From Pseudomonadota bacterium (GTDB lineage: Bacteria > Pseudomonadota > Alphaproteobacteria > Rhizobiales > Hyphomicrobiaceae): a stretch of DNA of 12,408 bases. The stretch lies in assembly GCA_003242645.1 (NCBI GenBank), contig QGVC01000077.1, positions 1 through 12,408 of the forward strand, read 5' to 3'. The notes under the pieces are model-generated. The model worked only from the letters and a program-made list of their open reading frames with translations, was not told the origin of the DNA and ran no database searches. Of the stretch, positions 8,803 to 12,408 are shown piece by piece (position 1 is the first letter of the stretch; each line of letters begins with the position of its first letter). A program made the position numbers and the translations under genes.

Positions 8803-9873
8803 TCAGTGCTCGCTCTCGCTGACGACGGCGCCAGCCTCGTGCATCCCGAACCCGCCAGCGTCGCCTTGCGCAACCGCAGGTGCGGCTGGGGGAACAGGAT
8901 TTTCCGTGGTCTTCAGGGCTGACGTCGAAACGTCAGTCGATTCACCGCTGCTCGTCTGGACTCCAAGGGTCTGCCCTGGCAAGCGAACGATCTCGCCGTT
9001 GCTGCACGTGCGGACGGGCCCGATCTGAAGCCGTGAGAAGCCATAGCGATCCATAACTGGCGCACGCCCGTATTGCTTACGCCAGAACTCGATCAGACCG
9101 CGCGCATTCTCCCGTTCGGCCGCGGGAAGACCACAGAAAATATTCTGGTGAATGTCCTCGATCCAAATGCGCTCGTGCGCGGGCGCATTTTCGACTGCCA
9201 CCGTCACCAGCGCGTAAGCGCGTATTGGACTCCGGTCGACAAACTTACCGCGCCAGTAGAGATCGGCCAGGAAGGCTTGTGCACCCGCATGCCCTTTCTC
9301 GGTCAGCACGGAAAGCCAATGCAAGGCCTGCTTGGTCGATACTGGATTATCATCTTCTTTCTGCAGATAGAACTTCGCCAGCTCGAATTGCGCGTCCTGG
9401 TCATTGAAGAATGTCGCCGCGTGATGCAGGTACTCGGCCGCCCGTTCCGGGTCAGGCTTCACATTGAGCTCGGGCACTCCGCGCACGAGATAGCCTGCAA
9501 GCGCGGTGAATGATTTGGCGACGAAAGGCGCGCGCTGGTCGTCGTCCGGATCTATGTCGGCATACTGATCAGCGAGCCGCTGGTAGAGCATGTAGGCCTT
9601 CGCGTGATCCGTATAGGGGCCCCTCGTGTCCGCGAAGACCCGAGCCAAATAGAATTCGGCGAGGAACATGCCTTTGCCGGCCGCATATTCCAGCGCCGGC
9701 AAGGCGCGGTCGACGCGTCCTGCCCGGAGCGCCGCCATAGCCTGTTCGAACGCGGCCTCTGGAGATTTGAACGTTTCGCCCCGGACCGCCGCTCCGGACG
9801 CCGAGGCCAGCACTGCGACCAGTGCCAGCCCCACAAGCGATCTAGATAATCTAGATATCCGCGTAACAGACAA
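8803..9873 (-). CDS. ExoR-like exported Sel1-repeat protein
   Basis: Predicted periplasmic protein of about 356 aa. After a basic start (TRISRLSRS) comes a hydrophobic stretch [17 protein letters not shown], a signal peptide with likely cleavage near residue 25-30. The body holds Sel1/TPR-type helical repeats, for example [40 protein letters not shown] and [20 protein letters not shown]. The spacing and wording of these repeats recall ExoR, the periplasmic repressor of the ExoS/ChvI two-component system in rhizobia; that link is inference. The last 50 or so residues are a low-complexity Ser/Thr/Ala/Pro tail, absent from ExoR as I know it. The start is taken as TTG 9873, which has AAAGG 6 nt upstream and places the signal peptide at the N-terminus. 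ATG 9936 would overlap ilvD by 86 bp and put about 20 extra residues before it. With TTG the overlap with ilvD is 23 bp, so translation may be coupled. Confidence 0.8.
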   Translation of the reverse strand: MSVTRISRLSRSLVGLALVAVLASASGAAVRGETFKSPEAAFEQAMAALRAGRVDRALPALEYAAGKGMFLAEFYLARVFADTRGPYTDHAKAYMLYQRLADQYADIDPDDDQRAPFVAKSFTALAGYLVRGVPELNVKPDPERAAEYLHHAATFFNDQDAQFELAKFYLQKEDDNPVSTKQALHWLSVLTEKGHAGAQAFLADLYWRGKFVDRSPIRAYALVTVAVENAPAHERIWIEDIHQNIFCGLPAAERENARGLIEFWRKQYGRAPVMDRYGFSRLQIGPVRTCSNGEIVRLPGQTLGVQTSSGESTDVSTSALKTTENPVPPAAPAVAQGDAGGFGMHEAGAVVSESEH

Positions 9874-11575
9874 CTTCCGCCTTTCCGCCAGGATGGGTGA
9901 CAGCACCGTACCGTGCCGGCCCAACCTGATCCGCATACTTCTTTAAGACCCCGCTCTGATAAGGATTCGCAGGAGGCTTCCACTCCTTGCGACGAGATTC
10001 GAGCTCCGATTCGTCGACAAGAAGGTCGAGTGTGCCTTTTTCGGCGTCTATGGCGATAATGTCACCATCACGCACGAGCGCGATCGGACCGCCGACAGCC
10101 GCCTCCGGCCCCACATGACCGATGCAGAAGCCCCGCGTTGCACCTGAGAAACGGCCGTCCGTGATGAGAGCAACGGACTCTCCCATGCCGCGGCCATAAA
10201 TGGCTGCGGTGGTGGACAGCATTTCACGCATGCCGGGCCCGCCCTTCGGACCTTCGTACCGAATGATAATGACCTCACCCGGGTTGATCTTACCCGCCTC
10301 TACCGCAGCGAACGCATCCTCCTCACAGTCGAAGCAGCGGGCGGGACCCTGGAACTGCAGCTTCTTCAAGCCGGCAACCTTAACAATGGCTCCATCCGGC
10401 GCGAGGGTGCCTCTCAAGCCAACCACACCACCAGTCGGCGAGATCGGATTGGAGACGGGGTACACCACCTTCTGGTTGGTGTTGAATTTCACGTTCTCGA
10501 GGTTCTCCTTAACGGTTTTACCAGTGACTGTCAGGCAGTCCTCGTGAAGGTAGCCGCCGTCGAGCAGCGCCCGCATGATCTGCGGCACACCGCCGATCTC
10601 GTAAACATCCTTGGCCACATACCTGCCGCCCGGCTTCAGGTCGGCGATGTAGGGAGTGCGCTTGAAGATCTCGGCGACATCGAACAGGTCGAAGTCGATG
10701 CCACACTCGTGCGCCATCGCGGGCAGATGCAGTGCGGCGTTGGTCGACCCTCCGGTCGCCGCCACCACCGTCGCCGCGTTCTCGAAAGCTTTGCGGGTAG
10801 CGATATCACGCGGGCGAATGCCGTCGGCCAAGAGCCGCATCACGGCCTTGCCGCTCTCGTAGGCATAGTAGTCCCGATTGGTGTCAGGCGCCGGTGCCCC
10901 CGCCGATCCCGGCAGCGCGAGGCCGATCGCCTCCGACACACAGGCCATTGTGTTGGCGGTGAACTGACCGCCGCAGGCGCCAGCACCAGGGCAAGCAACG
11001 CACTCGAGCTCGTGCAACTCCTCGTCCGTCATCTTGCCTGAGGCGTGCTGGCCGACAGCCTCAAAAACATCGACGACCGTAACGTCTCTTCCTTTGTAAC
11101 GGCCGGGCAGAATGGAGCCGCCGTACATGAAAACCGACGGCACGTTGAGGCGGAGCATCGCCATCATGACGCCAGGCAAGGACTTGTCACAGCCGGCGAG
11201 CCCGACCATCGCGTCGTAGCAATGCCCGCGCATCGTTAGCTCGATGGAGTCGGCGATGACTTCGCGCGAGACGAGCGACGACTTCATGCCCTGGTGGCCC
11301 ATGGCGATGCCGTCGGTGACCGTGATCGTGCAGAACTCGCGCGGCGTGCCGCCTGCCTCGTCGACACCCTTCTTGGCCGACTGGGCCTGCCGCATCAGAG
11401 CAATGTTACAGGGGGCTGCCTCATTCCAGCACGAGACGACACCGACGAAGGGCCGCTTGATCTGCTCCTCGGTGAGCCCCATGGCGTAGTAGTAAGAGCG
11501 GTGGGGCGCACGTGACGGCCCTTCCGTGACGTGACGGCTCGGCAGCTTCGACTTATCAAACGTTCTGGCGTCCAT
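9851..11575 (-). CDS. ilvD: Dihydroxy-acid dehydratase
   Basis: Iron-sulfur lyase converting 2,3-dihydroxy-isovalerate and 2,3-dihydroxy-3-methylvalerate to the 2-keto acids leading to valine, leucine and isoleucine. From the ATG at 11575 ([10 protein letters not shown]) the protein is 574 aa, the usual size; an in-frame ATG 10 codons upstream adds an unconserved stretch. Probable cluster ligands are Cys56 (NEAAPCN), Cys129 ([11 protein letters not shown], with the Lys131 expected to be carbamylated) and Cys201 ([16 protein letters not shown]). The second signature, [19 protein letters not shown], is near the C-terminus. GGGAGG lies 10 nt and AGG 5 nt before the start. It has its own 336-bp upstream region with a candidate promoter, and its 3' end overlaps the ExoR-like gene. 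No other ilv genes are in the window. Sequence is intact. Confidence 0.98.
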   Translation of the reverse strand: MDARTFDKSKLPSRHVTEGPSRAPHRSYYYAMGLTEEQIKRPFVGVVSCWNEAAPCNIALMRQAQSAKKGVDEAGGTPREFCTITVTDGIAMGHQGMKSSLVSREVIADSIELTMRGHCYDAMVGLAGCDKSLPGVMMAMLRLNVPSVFMYGGSILPGRYKGRDVTVVDVFEAVGQHASGKMTDEELHELECVACPGAGACGGQFTANTMACVSEAIGLALPGSAGAPAPDTNRDYYAYESGKAVMRLLADGIRPRDIATRKAFENAATVVAATGGSTNAALHLPAMAHECGIDFDLFDVAEIFKRTPYIADLKPGGRYVAKDVYEIGGVPQIMRALLDGGYLHEDCLTVTGKTVKENLENVKFNTNQKVVYPVSNPISPTGGVVGLRGTLAPDGAIVKVAGLKKLQFQGPARCFDCEEDAFAAVEAGKINPGEVIIIRYEGPKGGPGMREMLSTTAAIYGRGMGESVALITDGRFSGATRGFCIGHVGPEAAVGGPIALVRDGDIIAIDAEKGTLDLLVDESELESRRKEWKPPANPYQSGVLKKYADQVGPARYGAVTHPGGKAEVVCYADI

Positions 11576-11744
11576 TCTAACCTGACCTCCCACGGAGTGT
11601 GGCAAATTCGTGTGCCTGCATATACACGCACGCCCGCACTCTGAGGAGGCCAGCCTTTCGTCTCAGCAATGTTCTACAAGAAACCCGCCACTCGGCACGC
11701 GGATGAATACTCTTGAGCGGGGGCAACCACATTCATTTCGGGTT

Positions 11745-11773
11745 CATATACGTGGTCGGCCTTTGTGGCTCAA
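11745..11773 (-). promoter_or_regulatory. Candidate sigma70-type promoter for ilvD
   Basis: On the minus strand TTGAGC (11773-11768, 4/6 to TTGACA) is followed after exactly 17 bp by TATATG (11750-11745, 4/6 to TATAAT). It lies about 170 bp before the ilvD start, leaving a long leader. The match is moderate and a weak hexamer pair like this can occur by chance. Confidence 0.35.
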
Positions 11774-11863
11774 AAGAGGCAATAGGGGCGGATTTCGTTG
11801 CCACGATGCCACAGTGGTGAACGGCAGGTTAGTGCTTGTGAAAAGGTGAGGTGGCGAACGGTG

Positions 11864-11887
11864 AGCTGGGCGATAAGCCGCCCAGCT
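11864..11887 (-). terminator. Stem-loop downstream of valS
   Basis: AGCTGGGCG (11864-11872) and CGCCCAGCT (11879-11887) form a perfect 9-bp stem with a 6-nt loop, starting 24 bp after the valS stop. The position suits a valS terminator, but no T-run follows on the minus strand, so Rho-dependent or 3'-protective function is as likely. Confidence 0.45.
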
Positions 11888-11911
11888 ACTCACTCCGCAA
11901 TTCGCTCTTCT

Positions 11912-12408
11912 TCACGCTTCAAGGCGCTTCAGCGCATTGGCGAGCCGTGCTGACAGCGCTTCGAGCTCCGCCTTGCGCTCGCGTTGCTCCTCCACGACCT
12001 CCTCGGGTGCCTTCGCGAGGAATTGGGGGTTGGCGAGCTTTGCATCGATCTTGGCGAGGTCTGCTGCCGCCTTATCGATCTCCCGCCGCAGTCGGGCTTT
12101 CTCAGCGTCCATATCGATGATGCCGGCGAGCGGAAGAGCAGCAGTCGTGTCGCCGAACGCGATGACTGCCGCACCTGCCGGTGGCACATCCTCGAACTCG
12201 ATGGAAGCAAGCCGTGCCAGGCGACTGATCGTCTCCTGGTGCTCGTCAGCCCACCGCCGAATGGTCTCGCTCGCGCCCACGAGGACGAGCGGCACCTTGG
12301 CGCCAGGCGGAACGTTCATCTCCGACCGGACGGAGCGGATCTCGGTGCCGGGCTTGCGAACCCACCGACGCCCCTGTCCAGCTTCGCATGGGCGAGGCCA
12401 TCAAACCG
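11912..12408 (-). CDS. valS: Valyl-tRNA synthetase, C-terminal end (partial, frameshifted)
   Basis: End of the class I synthetase that charges tRNA-Val. The intact frame from about 12385 to the stop at 11912 shows TEIRSVRSEMNVPPGAK, the family's conserved late anticodon-domain segment. A terminal tRNA-contacting coiled-coil arm follows, with LRREIDKAAADLAKIDAKL, NPQFLAKAPEEVVEEQRER and LSARLANALKRLEA. The normal protein is about 900-950 aa, so most lies beyond the window. In this frame a TGA occurs at 12401-12403. The sequence upstream of about 12386 reads sensibly (RFDGLAHA, as expected ahead of this segment) only in another frame. This implies a one-base loss there, most simply a sequence or assembly error at a contig edge, though a real inactivating mutation cannot be excluded. 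The ATG at 12319 is an internal Met, not the start. Confidence 0.85.

Larger units (their letters stand above)
11576..11911. other. Intergenic region upstream of ilvD, no gene seen
   Basis: 336 bp between the valS stop and the ilvD start, both on the minus strand. It is noticeably more AT-rich than the flanking genes. It contains a valS-proximal stem-loop (11864-11887) and a candidate ilvD promoter (11745-11773). I searched by eye for a branched-chain amino acid leader peptide on the minus strand and found no run of Leu, Ile or Val codons. A 79-codon plus-strand frame at 11610-11849 has low G/C third positions and no recognisable motif, and is not called. Confidence 0.6.

Noticed and set aside
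11610..11849. 79-codon plus-strand frame upstream of ilvD
   Set aside because: Its codon third positions are AT-richer than all genes in the window, there is no family resemblance, and it lies in the ilvD upstream region.

Overview
The window looks like chromosomal DNA from an alphaproteobacterium, most likely order Hyphomicrobiales (Rhizobiales). It is GC-rich with strong G/C third positions. The proteins have rhizobial-type relatives: an ExoR-like Sel1-repeat protein, a DUF3175-type protein, and a cysteine-type KdsA next to pyrG. The genus cannot be fixed from the sequence. Both edges cut a gene (pgk on the left, valS on the right), and the right edge carries a frameshift, which suggests a draft contig.

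Layout from left to right. Positions 1-3748 hold central carbon metabolism, all on the minus strand and read right to left: a PfkB-family sugar kinase resembling E. coli YihV, transketolase (tkt), and the N-terminal half of phosphoglycerate kinase (pgk). The gap gene usually found between tkt and pgk in this group is absent. Positions 3872-5206, also minus, encode KdsA (Kdo-8-phosphate synthase for lipid A/LPS core) preceded by a small GFA-family zinc protein, 18 bp apart and probably cotranscribed. A short DUF3175-like gene follows on the plus strand, then a 302-bp convergent gap with direct repeats and DnaA-box-like sequences. CTP synthase (pyrG, minus) follows; it provides CTP for nucleotides and for CMP-Kdo, so it pairs functionally with kdsA.

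Positions 7626-7912 are a divergent promoter region between pyrG and xthA (exonuclease III, plus). From 8803 onward everything is on the minus strand again. An exported ExoR-like Sel1-repeat protein probably starts at a TTG codon inside the 3' end of ilvD. Next comes ilvD itself (dihydroxy-acid dehydratase, branched-chain amino acid synthesis), then a 336-bp intergenic region with a plausible sigma70-type promoter and a stem-loop, and last the C-terminal end of valyl-tRNA synthetase (valS), frameshifted near the window edge.

This is mostly a housekeeping region. I found no mobile element, CRISPR array, rRNA or convincing tRNA, and no clearly new multi-gene system. The best leads are the repeat/DnaA-box cluster at 5812-5924, the YihV-like kinase in a core carbon locus, the missing gap gene, the overlapping TTG-started ExoR-like gene, and the disrupted valS end.
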